Notes under the pieces: model-generated
Databases searched by the model: none
What the model saw: the letters and a program-made list of their open reading frames with translations, nothing else
What the model was told of the DNA's origin: nothing
Source of the DNA: Bryobacteraceae bacterium
GTDB taxonomy: Bacteria > Acidobacteriota > Terriglobia > Bryobacterales > Bryobacteraceae
Length of the DNA stretch: 64,000 nt
Direction of reading: 5' to 3'
Assembly (NCBI GenBank): GCA_019748195.1
Contig: JAIEPW010000052.1
Location: 1 to 64,000, forward strand
Shown here: one piece after another, positions 53,713 through 61,981 of the stretch
How the letters are laid out: each line of letters begins with the position of its first letter
Position numbering within the stretch: the first letter of the stretch is position 1
Position numbers and translations under genes: made by a program

Positions 53713-54237
53713 ATGCTGCGGCGGCTTCTTCCTACCCTGATTCTGGCGGCGATCGCGGGATGCCAGCGCATGCCGGAGCCGTATGCGCCGCCCGCGCAAA
53801 GGCAGCCTGTCGAACAGCCCAGGCCGCCCCGCGCCGCGCGCGTGCTGTCCATGTCCGAGGCCGGCGTGGAAGCGTCCTTCGTTTCCGGAATCGGCGCGCT
53901 CGAGGGCTCCTGGCGCTGGACCGGGCGCACCCCCGGCGTCCGCGTTTATGTCTCGAAACCCGAGAACCTCCGCTTCGTGGCCGAATTCGCCCTTTCCGAA
54001 GTCACTTTCCGGGATACCGGACCGGTCACCATCACCTTCCTGGTGAACGGCAAGGCCGTGGATCGGGTGCGATACGAAAAGCCCGGGCAGCAGGTCTTCG
54101 AAAAACCCGTGCCCGCCGGTTGGATGCCGCCGGGCGAGGAGTCCGTCGTCTCCCTGGAACTCGATAAGGCGTGGGTTTCGAAGAAAGACGGCGCGGAACT
54201 GGGTGTGATTCTGAGCCGCCTGGGGCTGCAGCCCTGA
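53713..54237 (+). CDS. Putative lipoprotein of unknown function
   Basis: A lipobox (LAAIAGCQR, Cys at about residue 17) follows a short hydrophobic leader, so the mature protein should be lipid-anchored. A Pro-rich linker leads to a beta-rich domain (about 50-174). Its TGA overlaps the ATG of the GT-C membrane protein by one base, placing it in the same operon. It may work with that glycosyltransferase, but nothing in the sequence shows how. Confidence 0.7.
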   Translation: MLRRLLPTLILAAIAGCQRMPEPYAPPAQRQPVEQPRPPRAARVLSMSEAGVEASFVSGIGALEGSWRWTGRTPGVRVYVSKPENLRFVAEFALSEVTFRDTGPVTITFLVNGKAVDRVRYEKPGQQVFEKPVPAGWMPPGEESVVSLELDKAWVSKKDGAELGVILSRLGLQP

Positions 54238-56495
54238 TGCCGGGACAGCAAGCGTTCCTCGCGCTGGCGGGCGCGATGTTCACCGTTGCCGCGTGCATGG
54301 CGGCGGGACGGCTGCTGCTGCAAACGCTGCGTATCAAGCTGGCGCGAAGCGAAACACTGCCCATCGCCCTGATCGCCGGCGCCCCGCCGGTAAGCCTGTT
54401 TGTGTTCGCCACGCTGGCGGCCGGCGTCTGCCACCCGCCCCTCTTGTGGGCCGCGGGGATCGCCGTCTGCGCGGCCGCCTGGCTCCGAACCCGCGGCATG
54501 GGAAGCGCGGAGGCGCTGCCCGCCACCCCGCTGCCCGCCCGGATCGTCTTCCTGGCTGGGTACGCCGCCTTCACCGCGTGTTACTTCTTCAACGCGCTGG
54601 CCCCGGAGATCGGTCCCGACGGCATCACCTATCACATGGGCCTGGTCGGGCGCTACCTGCGCGCGCATTCCTTCGACAACATCCGCACCAGCATCTACGC
54701 CAACCTGAGCCAGGGAATGGAGATGCTCTGGGTTCCGGCGTATTCCATCGGACGCCAGTCGGCCGCCGCGCTGGTTCACTTCGCCTTCCTCGCCGCGCTC
54801 CCGTGGCTGGTCTGGAACGCCGCCCGCCGCGCCGGGCATCCCCTTGCCGGCGCGGCGGCCGCCCTCATCGTCTACGCCAGCCCGGTCTTCGGCGTCACCG
54901 GCGTCAGCGCCTACAACGACGCCGCGATCGCCGCCGTGGTGTTCGCGCTCTTCGCGCTCCTGCAGATCTGGGAGCGGCAGCCCCACACTCGCGGACTGCT
55001 GATCCTGCTGGGTCTGCTCGCGGGCTTCGCTTACGCGCTGAAGTACACCGCGTTTCTCGCCGTGCCGTTCGCGATGGGCTTCGTCTTCTGGAAAACACGG
55101 CGTCTTCGCCCCTTGCTTCCGGTGGCGCTGGCCGCCGCCCTGCTGATCACGCCCTGGGTGGTGAAGAACTGGATCGTGGTCGGCAATCCGTTTTCGCCGC
55201 TTCTCAACCGCTACTTCCCCAATCCGTACGTGAGCATTCACTTTGAGGAAGACTACCGCTTTCTGATGGCCACTTACGGGTTGACCAGCAAGCTGGAGAT
55301 CCCGTGGGAGGCGACGGTCCGGGGTGTCCAGCTCGGAGGTTCCCTGGGTTGGATCTTCCTGGGCGCGCCGCTCGGCCTGCTGGCGTTGCGCGACCCGTTC
55401 GGCCGGCGTCTGCTGATCGCCGCCGCGGTATTCCTGTTGCCGTATCCGGCCAACATCGGCACGCGCTTCCTGATGACCCCCGCCGTGTTCCTCGCCTTGG
55501 CCATGATGCTGGCCTTGCAACGGATTCCAGTGCTGCCGCTGGCGCTCTCCGGCATCTTCGCCGTCACCTGCTGGCCGTCCCTGCTGCCGCGATTCGCCAA
55601 TCGCTATTCATGGCGGATCAGCGAGATTCCCGTAAAAGCGGCGCTGCGGATCGAGCCGGAAGACGCCTTCCTGCGGCGCCGCACCGAAAGCTACGCGGCC
55701 GGACGCCTCCTGGAAGAGAAGACCGAGCCCGGCGCCCGCATTCTCGCCTTCAACGGCACCGGCGACTCCTTCACCACGCGCGATGTCCCGGTGAGCTTCC
55801 AGTCCACCTATGGCGCGCTGGCCAGCGATATCTTCTACTGCGGCGCATTTCCCGAACTGCTGCCCGAACGCCACCTGACGCTGCGGGCGCCGCTCAAGGC
55901 CCGGCGCGTCCGCGTCTACCAGACGGCCGCGGGTTCGCGGCACGAAGTGTGGGGCGTGGCCGAACTCCGCGTGTTCCGCGGCCAGGCTGAATTGCCCCGT
56001 CTGCCCGCGTGGCGCATCACATCCAACGTCAACCCCTGGCACGTGCCGCTTGCCTTCGACAATGACCCCATCACCCGCTGGCGCGCCATGCAGCCCCTCG
56101 AGCCCGGCCAATTCCTGGAGATCGACTTCGGCTCGGAGCAGGAATTCGACGCGGTGCGAGTGGAGGTCAGCCACGACCAGCCGACCATCAGGCTGGAACT
56201 GCGCGTGGAGCGCGGCGCGGGTTGGGAAACCGTTGTCGTCCAGGCCGCCGCCGAGACCGTGCCCGCGCCCCCCGGAATGCAGGCGGCCGCCTCGCGCGCC
56301 CTGAAAGACTACGGGATCGATTATCTCTTGTTGCTGGCCGAGGATTTCGGCGCCAAGCAGGTCCGCGCCGACCCCGAAGCCTGGCAACTGAAGCTGGTGG
56401 GCCAGGCGGGGCGCTCCCAGCTTTACCGCATCGTGGCGAAACCCTCGCCCGACCCCATCGTCAACGCGAGCCGACCGGAAATCAAAAAACCATGA
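54237..56495 (+). CDS. GT-C type membrane glycosyltransferase with F5/8-like C-terminus
   Basis: A 752-residue protein with about 10 membrane helices (1-460). The first periplasmic loop has PEIGPDGITYHMGLVGRYL, with acidic residues in the place used by GT39/GT83 enzymes, and there is a long soluble tail. The tail includes a beta-sandwich near 600-690 (WHVPLAFDNDPITRWRAMQPLEPGQFLEIDFGSEQEFDAVRVEVS) of discoidin/F5-8 type C pattern, a carbohydrate-binding fold. Likely uses a polyprenyl-phosphate sugar donor. Overlaps the lipoprotein upstream and the kinase downstream (ATGA). Confidence 0.78.
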   Translation: MPGQQAFLALAGAMFTVAACMAAGRLLLQTLRIKLARSETLPIALIAGAPPVSLFVFATLAAGVCHPPLLWAAGIAVCAAAWLRTRGMGSAEALPATPLPARIVFLAGYAAFTACYFFNALAPEIGPDGITYHMGLVGRYLRAHSFDNIRTSIYANLSQGMEMLWVPAYSIGRQSAAALVHFAFLAALPWLVWNAARRAGHPLAGAAAALIVYASPVFGVTGVSAYNDAAIAAVVFALFALLQIWERQPHTRGLLILLGLLAGFAYALKYTAFLAVPFAMGFVFWKTRRLRPLLPVALAAALLITPWVVKNWIVVGNPFSPLLNRYFPNPYVSIHFEEDYRFLMATYGLTSKLEIPWEATVRGVQLGGSLGWIFLGAPLGLLALRDPFGRRLLIAAAVFLLPYPANIGTRFLMTPAVFLALAMMLALQRIPVLPLALSGIFAVTCWPSLLPRFANRYSWRISEIPVKAALRIEPEDAFLRRRTESYAAGRLLEEKTEPGARILAFNGTGDSFTTRDVPVSFQSTYGALASDIFYCGAFPELLPERHLTLRAPLKARRVRVYQTAAGSRHEVWGVAELRVFRGQAELPRLPAWRITSNVNPWHVPLAFDNDPITRWRAMQPLEPGQFLEIDFGSEQEFDAVRVEVSHDQPTIRLELRVERGAGWETVVVQAAAETVPAPPGMQAAASRALKDYGIDYLLLLAEDFGAKQVRADPEAWQLKLVGQAGRSQLYRIVAKPSPDPIVNASRPEIKKP

Positions 56496-57433
56496 AACTG
56501 TTTCTTGGAGTGGACGGCGGACAATCCAGCACCACGGCCTTGATCGGAGACGAAACCGGGCGCGTGGTGGGACACGGCCGTTCGGGTCCCTGTAACCACG
56601 TGGGCGCCGCCGAGGGCCGGGCCAAGTTCCTGTCCGCCGTGGGAGTCTCCCTGCGCCAGGCCATGGACCAGGCGGGCGCCGCGGAAGCACGCTTTGAGGG
56701 GGCCTGCCTCGGTTTCTCCGGAGGCCCGGCCGACAAGGAGGCGCTGGTGGATGAACTGCTCAGCGCCGCGCACCTCATCGTCACCCACGACGCCCGCATC
56801 GCCCTGGCGGGCGCCACCGCCGGCGAGCCCGGAATCATCGTGATCGCCGGAACCGGCTCCATCGCCTTCGGCCGCAACGCGAGAATGGAGATGGGCCGCG
56901 CCGGAGGCTGGGGTTATCTGTTCGGCGATGAAGGCGGCGGGTTCGACATCACCCGCAAGGCCCTGCGCGCCATCCTGAAGCATGAGGAAGGTTGGGGCGG
57001 CGCCACCAGCCTGCGCGAAGTGTTCCTTCAGGAAGCCGGCGCGCGCAACGCCAATGATCTGATGCACCGCTTCTATACTTCCGAATGGCCCAGGCCGCGC
57101 ATCGCCGCGCTGGCGAAGCGCGTGGATGAGGCCGCCATCGCCGGCGATTCCGTGGCGCACCAGGTGCTGCACCAGGCCGCTCTCGATCTCGCCGAAATCG
57201 CCGGAGCGGTGCGCGCCAAGCTCTTCGCCCCGGCCGAAATCGCACACATCGCGCCCGTGGGCAGCGTGTTCCGTAGCGCGATCCTGCAGCAGCACTTCAA
57301 GCGGCAGGTCGACCGCAATCCGGCGAACTGGTTCACCCAGCCCAAGCATGGTCCTGCCGCCGGCGCCCTGCTTGAGGCTTATCACGCGGCCGGACTGCGC
57401 GTGCGCCTCACGGACCTGCCCTCCGAGAAATAA
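56492..57433 (+). CDS. N-acetylglucosamine kinase-like (BadF/BcrA ATPase family)
   Basis: A 313-residue ASKHA-fold kinase. LGVDGGQSSTTALI is the phosphate-1 motif, VIAGTGSIAFG the phosphate-2 region, and GGWGYLFGDEGGGFDITRKAL the conserved glucosamine-kinase block. It is predicted to phosphorylate an amino sugar in the cytoplasm, consistent with recycling of cell-wall sugars beside a glycosyltransferase. ATG at 56492 overlaps the previous stop. Confidence 0.87.
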   Translation: MKLFLGVDGGQSSTTALIGDETGRVVGHGRSGPCNHVGAAEGRAKFLSAVGVSLRQAMDQAGAAEARFEGACLGFSGGPADKEALVDELLSAAHLIVTHDARIALAGATAGEPGIIVIAGTGSIAFGRNARMEMGRAGGWGYLFGDEGGGFDITRKALRAILKHEEGWGGATSLREVFLQEAGARNANDLMHRFYTSEWPRPRIAALAKRVDEAAIAGDSVAHQVLHQAALDLAEIAGAVRAKLFAPAEIAHIAPVGSVFRSAILQQHFKRQVDRNPANWFTQPKHGPAAGALLEAYHAAGLRVRLTDLPSEK

Positions 57434-57462
57434 CCCGCCGCTTCGATACACTGGTGGCTCGC

Positions 57463-58776
57463 ATGAAGTTCTTCACCTTGTTTCTGCTCGCTTCGGTCTC
57501 TGCTTACGCCGAACCGGACTGGCCGGCGATCGAGACCCGCGCGCTGGACCTGCTGCAGCGCTACATCCGCATCAAGAGCATCAACCCTCCCGCCGATTCC
57601 CGGGAAGCCGCGGCGCTGTTCAAAGCCGAACTGGAGAAGGCGGGGCTCGAGCCCAGGCTGTACGCCAGCGGACCCGGCGGGCAGACCAATCTGCTGGTAA
57701 GGCTGAAGGGCCGCGACTCCAGCAAGAAACCGCTGCTGCTGCTGAATCACTTCGATGTGGTCCCGGTGGATCCGCAACGCTGGCCCGTCGATCCGTTCGG
57801 CGGCGTGATCAAGGACGGCTGGATCTGGGGACGCGGCACGTTGGACATGAAGGGCGTCGGCGTCGCGCACCTCACCGCGCTGGTCACGCTGAAACGGGAA
57901 GGCATCGTGCCGGCGCGCGACATCGTCATGCTCTCCACTCCCGACGAGGAAACCGGCGGTGAGCGGGGCGTTCAGTGGATGCTCGCCAACCACTGGTCCG
58001 AGCTGAATCCGGAGTATGTGCTGGACGAAGGCGGCATGGGCGCCCGCGACGTGCTGGCGCCCGGCAAGCTGGTGTTCGGCATTGCAGTGGGCGAGAAGCA
58101 GATGTTGTGGCTGAAGCTGACCGCTACCGGCGCCGCCGGCCACGGCTCGCAGCCGATCCCGGACAACGCCAACAACATTCTGATGGACGCGCTGCGCAAG
58201 GCTCTGGATCAGCCCGCCACCGGCAAGCGGAACCCCGTCGTGGCGGAGATGTCGGCGACTCTGGGCGAATTCTCCGCCAACAAGTTCACCGCGGCGATCC
58301 AGCGGAATACGATCTCGCTCACCACCCTTCGCTCCGGCGTCGGCGATCCCCCGAAAGCCAACGTGATTCCCAGCATTGCCGAGGCGACACTCGACTGCCG
58401 CCTGCTACCCGGCGCGAACGCCGACGAGTTCGTCAGCGAATTGAAGGCCCGCATCAACGATTCCCGGGTAAAAGTGGAGCGGCTCAGCTCGCCCACCGAC
58501 GCGGGCGAATCGAGCTCGCGGACGCCGCTGTTTGAAACCATCCGCCGCGTGATCGCGCAACACCATCCGGGAGCGGTGGTAACGCCCATGCTGGCGCCCT
58601 ACGGAACCGATTCGGTTCACTTGCGAAAGCGCGGGATTCCGGCGTACGGCTTTATTCCCATGCTGCTGAATCTGGAAACAATCTCCACCATGCACTCGGA
58701 CGCGGAGCGCATCCCCGTGGATCAGTTCCACAAGGCGATCCGCATCTTTTACGACGTGTTGCGATCCGAATACTAA
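57463..58776 (+). CDS. Exported M20 family peptidase
   Basis: A signal peptide (MKFFTLFLLASVSAYA) precedes a full M20 fold of about 420 residues: LLNHFDVVPVD (first metal His), WGRGTLDMKG (bridging Asp), TPDEETGGERG (catalytic and metal Glu), VLDEGG, and a late APYGTDSVHL and THSD-like MHSDAER pair for the last His. All metal ligands appear present. It probably acts as a carboxypeptidase or dipeptidase in the periplasm. Ends overlap the convergent next gene by four bases. Confidence 0.88.
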   Translation: MKFFTLFLLASVSAYAEPDWPAIETRALDLLQRYIRIKSINPPADSREAAALFKAELEKAGLEPRLYASGPGGQTNLLVRLKGRDSSKKPLLLLNHFDVVPVDPQRWPVDPFGGVIKDGWIWGRGTLDMKGVGVAHLTALVTLKREGIVPARDIVMLSTPDEETGGERGVQWMLANHWSELNPEYVLDEGGMGARDVLAPGKLVFGIAVGEKQMLWLKLTATGAAGHGSQPIPDNANNILMDALRKALDQPATGKRNPVVAEMSATLGEFSANKFTAAIQRNTISLTTLRSGVGDPPKANVIPSIAEATLDCRLLPGANADEFVSELKARINDSRVKVERLSSPTDAGESSSRTPLFETIRRVIAQHHPGAVVTPMLAPYGTDSVHLRKRGIPAYGFIPMLLNLETISTMHSDAERIPVDQFHKAIRIFYDVLRSEY

Positions 58777-59150
58777 GCTACGGCGGTGGCGACGTTCACC
58801 TTGGCGAGGAAGACATACAGGCCGAACATCGGCGACGGGTCGCCGCGGCCCCAGCGTTTCATCTTCCAGCGCGCCTGCAGGTAGCGGATGTTCGTGTTCT
58901 TCGACAGATCGAGCACCATGGAGTAGGTCCCGCAGTAAAACTTCTGCGGGAAAGTGATTAGAGGCTGAAGCCCCCAATTCTCTCCATCCGCCGATCCCCA
59001 GATGCTCAAGTCGAGACTTTCCTGTTCGAGAACGCGGATGATGCCCAGGGTTGCAAGCAGGGTCTTGCCAGCGCCATCGCCCAGCGGGATCGCCGGACCC
59101 AGGCCGTCCTGGCGGGATACGGTTTCAGGCAGAAGAAAGGCAGGCAGCAT
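58773..59150 (-). CDS. Conserved hypothetical protein
   Basis: A 125-residue protein, mostly beta with a central LSIWGSADGENWG and a C-terminal RYLQARWKMKRWGRGDP segment. I associate the latter with a small acidobacterial family of unknown role. No signal peptide. It precedes the aminotransferase in the same direction but lies 19 bases beyond that gene's stop, so it would be transcribed after it. Confidence 0.6.
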   Translation of the reverse strand: MLPAFLLPETVSRQDGLGPAIPLGDGAGKTLLATLGIIRVLEQESLDLSIWGSADGENWGLQPLITFPQKFYCGTYSMVLDLSKNTNIRYLQARWKMKRWGRGDPSPMFGLYVFLAKVNVATAVA

Positions 59151-59169
59151 ATCTTCCTCCTACTGCTTC

Positions 59170-60345
59170 TCAGATTTTCTGAAGTCGCTCCTCGGCCGCT
59201 TTCAGCGTCTCATATTTTTTGCAGAAACAAAAGCGGACCAACTGCGATCCGCCGGACGTCTCCTCGAAGAACGACGAACCGGGAACCACGGCGACCCCCA
59301 CCGTCTCCACCAGGTGCCGGGCGAACTCCCGGTCGCCGGAAAAGCCGAAACCCGAGATGTCGGCCATGACGTAGTAGGCGCCCGAGGGCCGGAACGGGCG
59401 GAAGCCGGTGCGTTCGAGCATTCCCAGGATGTGATCGCGCTTGGCGGCGTATGTCGCCGCCAGCTCCTCGTAGTAGGAATCGGGCATCGACAGCGCGACC
59501 ACGCCTGCGTGCTGCAGCGGCGCCGCCGCGCCCACGGTCAGAAAGTCATGCACCTTGCGGATCGAATCCGTCAAGTCCGGGCTGGCGAGCACCCAGCCCA
59601 CCCGCCACCCGGTAACCGAATACGTCTTGCTCATGCTGTTCACGACGATGGTGCGGTTTCGCATCCCTTCCAGCTCGATCATCGACACGTGGCGCATCCC
59701 GTCGAAAATGATGTGCTCGTAAATCTCATCAGTGATGGCCAGGACATCGAACTCGCGGCACAGCGCGGCGATGACTTCGAGTTCCTCCCGGGAGAACACC
59801 CGGCCCGTGGGATTGTTGGGCGAATTGAGGATGATCGCCTTCGTTCGCGAAGTGAAGGCGCGGCGCAGCTCCTCCGGGTCGAAGGTCCAGTCCGGTGCGT
59901 GCAGCGGCACCAGCCGGCGCTCCGCCCCGCACAGCAGGGCGTCCGGCTGGTAGTTCTCGTAATACGGCTCGAACACGACGATCTCTTCGCCGGGGTTGGT
60001 CACGGCCAGCAGGGAGGCGATCATGCCTTCGGTGGAGCCGCAGCACACCGTGATCTCGCGCTCGGGATCGAACTCCAGCCCGTAAGTCCGCCGGTATTTG
60101 GCGGCAATGGCGTCTCGGAACGGCTTCGCGCCCCAGGTGATCGCGTACTGGTTGAACTCGGCGTCGATGGCGTCCTTGGCGGCCTGCTTCAGAATGTCCG
60201 GGGCAGCAAAATCGGGGAAACCCTGGGCCAGGTTGACCGCTCCGTGCCGCACCGCCAGGCGTGTCATTTCCCGAATCACGGACTCGGTGAAGCCGGCCGT
60301 GCGCCTGCTGCGGAAGCGATCTCTCGCCGCGATGGGAGTAGCCAT
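59170..60345 (-). CDS. PLP-dependent aminotransferase, class I
   Basis: A 391-residue fold-type I aminotransferase close to kynurenine/glutamine transaminase-like enzymes. AQGFPDF is the N-terminal motif, NSPNNPTG the cofactor loop, TDEIYEH supplies the Asp, and the PLP Lys lies in NSMSKTYSVTGWRVGW. FCKKYETL closes the protein. ATG at 60345 is the start of homology. It is likely involved in amino-acid or aryl-keto acid metabolism; the keto product could feed 2-oxoacid oxidoreductases such as the one at 10.5 kb, which is speculative. Confidence 0.9.
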   Translation of the reverse strand: MATPIAARDRFRSRRTAGFTESVIREMTRLAVRHGAVNLAQGFPDFAAPDILKQAAKDAIDAEFNQYAITWGAKPFRDAIAAKYRRTYGLEFDPEREITVCCGSTEGMIASLLAVTNPGEEIVVFEPYYENYQPDALLCGAERRLVPLHAPDWTFDPEELRRAFTSRTKAIILNSPNNPTGRVFSREELEVIAALCREFDVLAITDEIYEHIIFDGMRHVSMIELEGMRNRTIVVNSMSKTYSVTGWRVGWVLASPDLTDSIRKVHDFLTVGAAAPLQHAGVVALSMPDSYYEELAATYAAKRDHILGMLERTGFRPFRPSGAYYVMADISGFGFSGDREFARHLVETVGVAVVPGSSFFEETSGGSQLVRFCFCKKYETLKAAEERLQKI

Positions 60346-60359
60346 GAAAACTACTTTAG

Positions 60360-60776
60360 CTACTTCGGCGCGAGCTCCGTGGCCGGCCAGCGGACGCGAT
60401 ACGCCGGCTCGCCCTGCTCGGGAAGCAGGTCGTAGACGCCTCCCAGGCTGGGCCGGCCGCTCTGCCCGCCCAGGAATTCGACGGTGCGCGCCGAGACGCG
60501 GCCTTCCTGGCGCTTGCCGCCGCGCGTCCAGACCCAGGTTCCGGATTCCAGGCGCGTGGGGACGCCCGTCCGGAAGCGGAGTGTCAGCGCGAGCTCCCCG
60601 TCGGCGCCGGTGAACTCCGCCGCCGCATGCACCACTTCTCCATCGCGCACGCCGCTGAGTTGTTTCAGCGAATACCCCGGCGCCGGCGGAGATCCGCCAA
60701 GCTGCTCGATGCTCATTTCCGGGCCGCGGGAGCAGCCCGCCGCCAGCAGGCAAAACCAAACCGGATATCGGGTCAC
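60360..60776 (-). CDS. Putative lipoprotein
   Basis: A short leader with lipobox (CLLAAGCSRG, Cys near 15) followed by about 120 residues of beta structure (ELALTLRFRTGVPTRLESGTW). No known family. It is 14 bases upstream of the aminotransferase start and shares its direction. Its start faces the divergent small coiled-coil gene across 22 bases. Confidence 0.65.
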   Translation of the reverse strand: MTRYPVWFCLLAAGCSRGPEMSIEQLGGSPPAPGYSLKQLSGVRDGEVVHAAAEFTGADGELALTLRFRTGVPTRLESGTWVWTRGGKRQEGRVSARTVEFLGGQSGRPSLGGVYDLLPEQGEPAYRVRWPATELAPK

Positions 60777-60798
60777 TCGAACATCCTATAATCAGGGC

Positions 60799-61059
60799 AT
60801 GGCCCGAGGTTGGGAAAGCAAATCCGTCGAGAACCAGCAGGAGCTGCGTGAAGCCGCGCGGGAGGAAGCCGCGGCGGCCAAACTGCAGACCCGCGAGGAC
60901 TCCGACCGGCAGCGCAAGCGGGAGAGCCTGGAATCGAGCCGCAAACGAGTGCTTCACGACATCGAAAACGCGAAGAATCCCCGATATAAGCTGGTTCTGG
61001 ATGCGGCCCTGGCGCATCTGGATCAGCAGTTATCGGAGTTGAATGCCGGAAGCTCTTGA
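60799..61059 (+). CDS. Small charged coiled-coil protein
   Basis: An 86-residue protein, nearly all helix and rich in Arg, Glu, Lys and Ala (MARGWESKSVENQQELREA...). A second helix (DIENAKNPRYKLVLDAALAHL) is more regular. ATG at 60799; the frame is open far upstream but composition changes there. It overlaps the start of the DedA-rhodanese gene by 17 bases, so the two are cotranscribed. Function unknown. Confidence 0.65.
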   Translation: MARGWESKSVENQQELREAAREEAAAAKLQTREDSDRQRKRESLESSRKRVLHDIENAKNPRYKLVLDAALAHLDQQLSELNAGSS

Positions 61060-61978
61060 TTTCCTGGTGCGCCACGGCTACACCTGGCTGTTCGTCGTGA
61101 TTTTCGCCGAGCAGCTTGGGTTGCCGCTGCCCGCCGCGCCCGTTTTGTTGGGCATCGGCGCCCTCCTGGGACAAGGCAACCTCACTTTTGCCGGCGCGCT
61201 GCTGATCGCCGCCGCCGCCGCCGGCCTCGCCGATCATGCCTGGTTCCAGTTGGGACGCCGCAAGGGCGGCGCCGCCCTGCGCCTGCTCTGCCGAGTGTCC
61301 CTGGAGCCGGATTCCTGCGTTTCCAACTCGCGCGCCTGGTTTCAAAGGCTGGGGCCCGCCGCGCTTCTGATCGCCAAGTTCATCCCCGGCCTGAACGCGG
61401 TGGCGGTCCCCGTGGCCGGAACCAGCCACATGCCGCTGCCGCGCTTCGCCGCATATCAGGCGGCGGGCACCCTGATCTGGGCCTCCACGCTGATCGGCCT
61501 CGGATACACGTTTCGCCGGCAGTTGAGCCGCCTGGCGGAGCTGGCCTTCCAGGTCTCGAGCTCCGTCGCCGTCGTCGTCGGCGTCCCGCTGGCCGCCTAC
61601 CTTCTGGTGAAGTATCTGCAACGGCGGCGTTTTCTGGCGCGCCTTCGCGGATCGCGGATCCTGCCGGAGGACCTGAAGGCCGGAATGGACGCGGGCGAAA
61701 TGTACTTCATTCTCGACCTTCGCCAGGAACATGAGGTGCGCGACTCTGGCTTCCGGCTGCCCGGCGCGGTGTGGTTCCCCCGCCGCGACATCGAAACCAA
61801 GCCCCACTTGATTCCCAGGGACCGCGACATCGTGGTCTACTGTGCTTGACCCAACGAAGCCACCAGCGCCCGTGCGGCGCTGATTCTGCAGCGATCCGGG
61901 ATCGCCCGCGCGCGTCCGCTCGAAGGCGGCATCGACACCTGGCGCGACCTCGGCTACCCCCTCGAACCCGTGGCCTGA
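61043..61978 (+). CDS. DedA-rhodanese fusion, probable selenoprotein (UGA at codon 269)
   Basis: A DedA/SNARE-associated membrane protein (about 1-200, with FIPGLNAVAVPVAG) fused to a rhodanese domain (about 220-311). The standard frame stops at TGA (61847-61849), but coding continues in the same frame for 42 more codons: PNEATSARAALILQRSG, then RPLEGGIDTWRDLGYPLEP, the full rhodanese C-terminus. The UGA codon is preceded by VVYCA, and the spacing to the following Gly (17 residues) matches catalytic Cys to Gly in ordinary rhodaneses, so it replaces the active-site Cys. A stem-loop fit for a bacterial SECIS follows. If UGA is not decoded, the product is a 268-residue DedA with a broken rhodanese. 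The second TGA is at 61976. Confidence 0.75.
61864..61882 (+). promoter_or_regulatory. Candidate bacterial SECIS stem-loop
   Basis: CAGCGCC and GGCGCTG form a perfect 7-bp stem around loop CGTGC. The loop starts 21 bases after the UGA, within the 16-37 base window described for bacterial SECIS elements, and a G is the second loop base, as expected for SelB binding. It lies inside the coding sequence, where bacterial SECIS elements are found. Confidence 0.6.
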
Positions 61979-61981
61979 GCC

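Noticed and set aside
61850-61978. Rhodanese tail as a separate gene or simple frameshift
   Set aside because: The tail is in the same frame as the DedA part with no indel, so the only interruption is the UGA codon.
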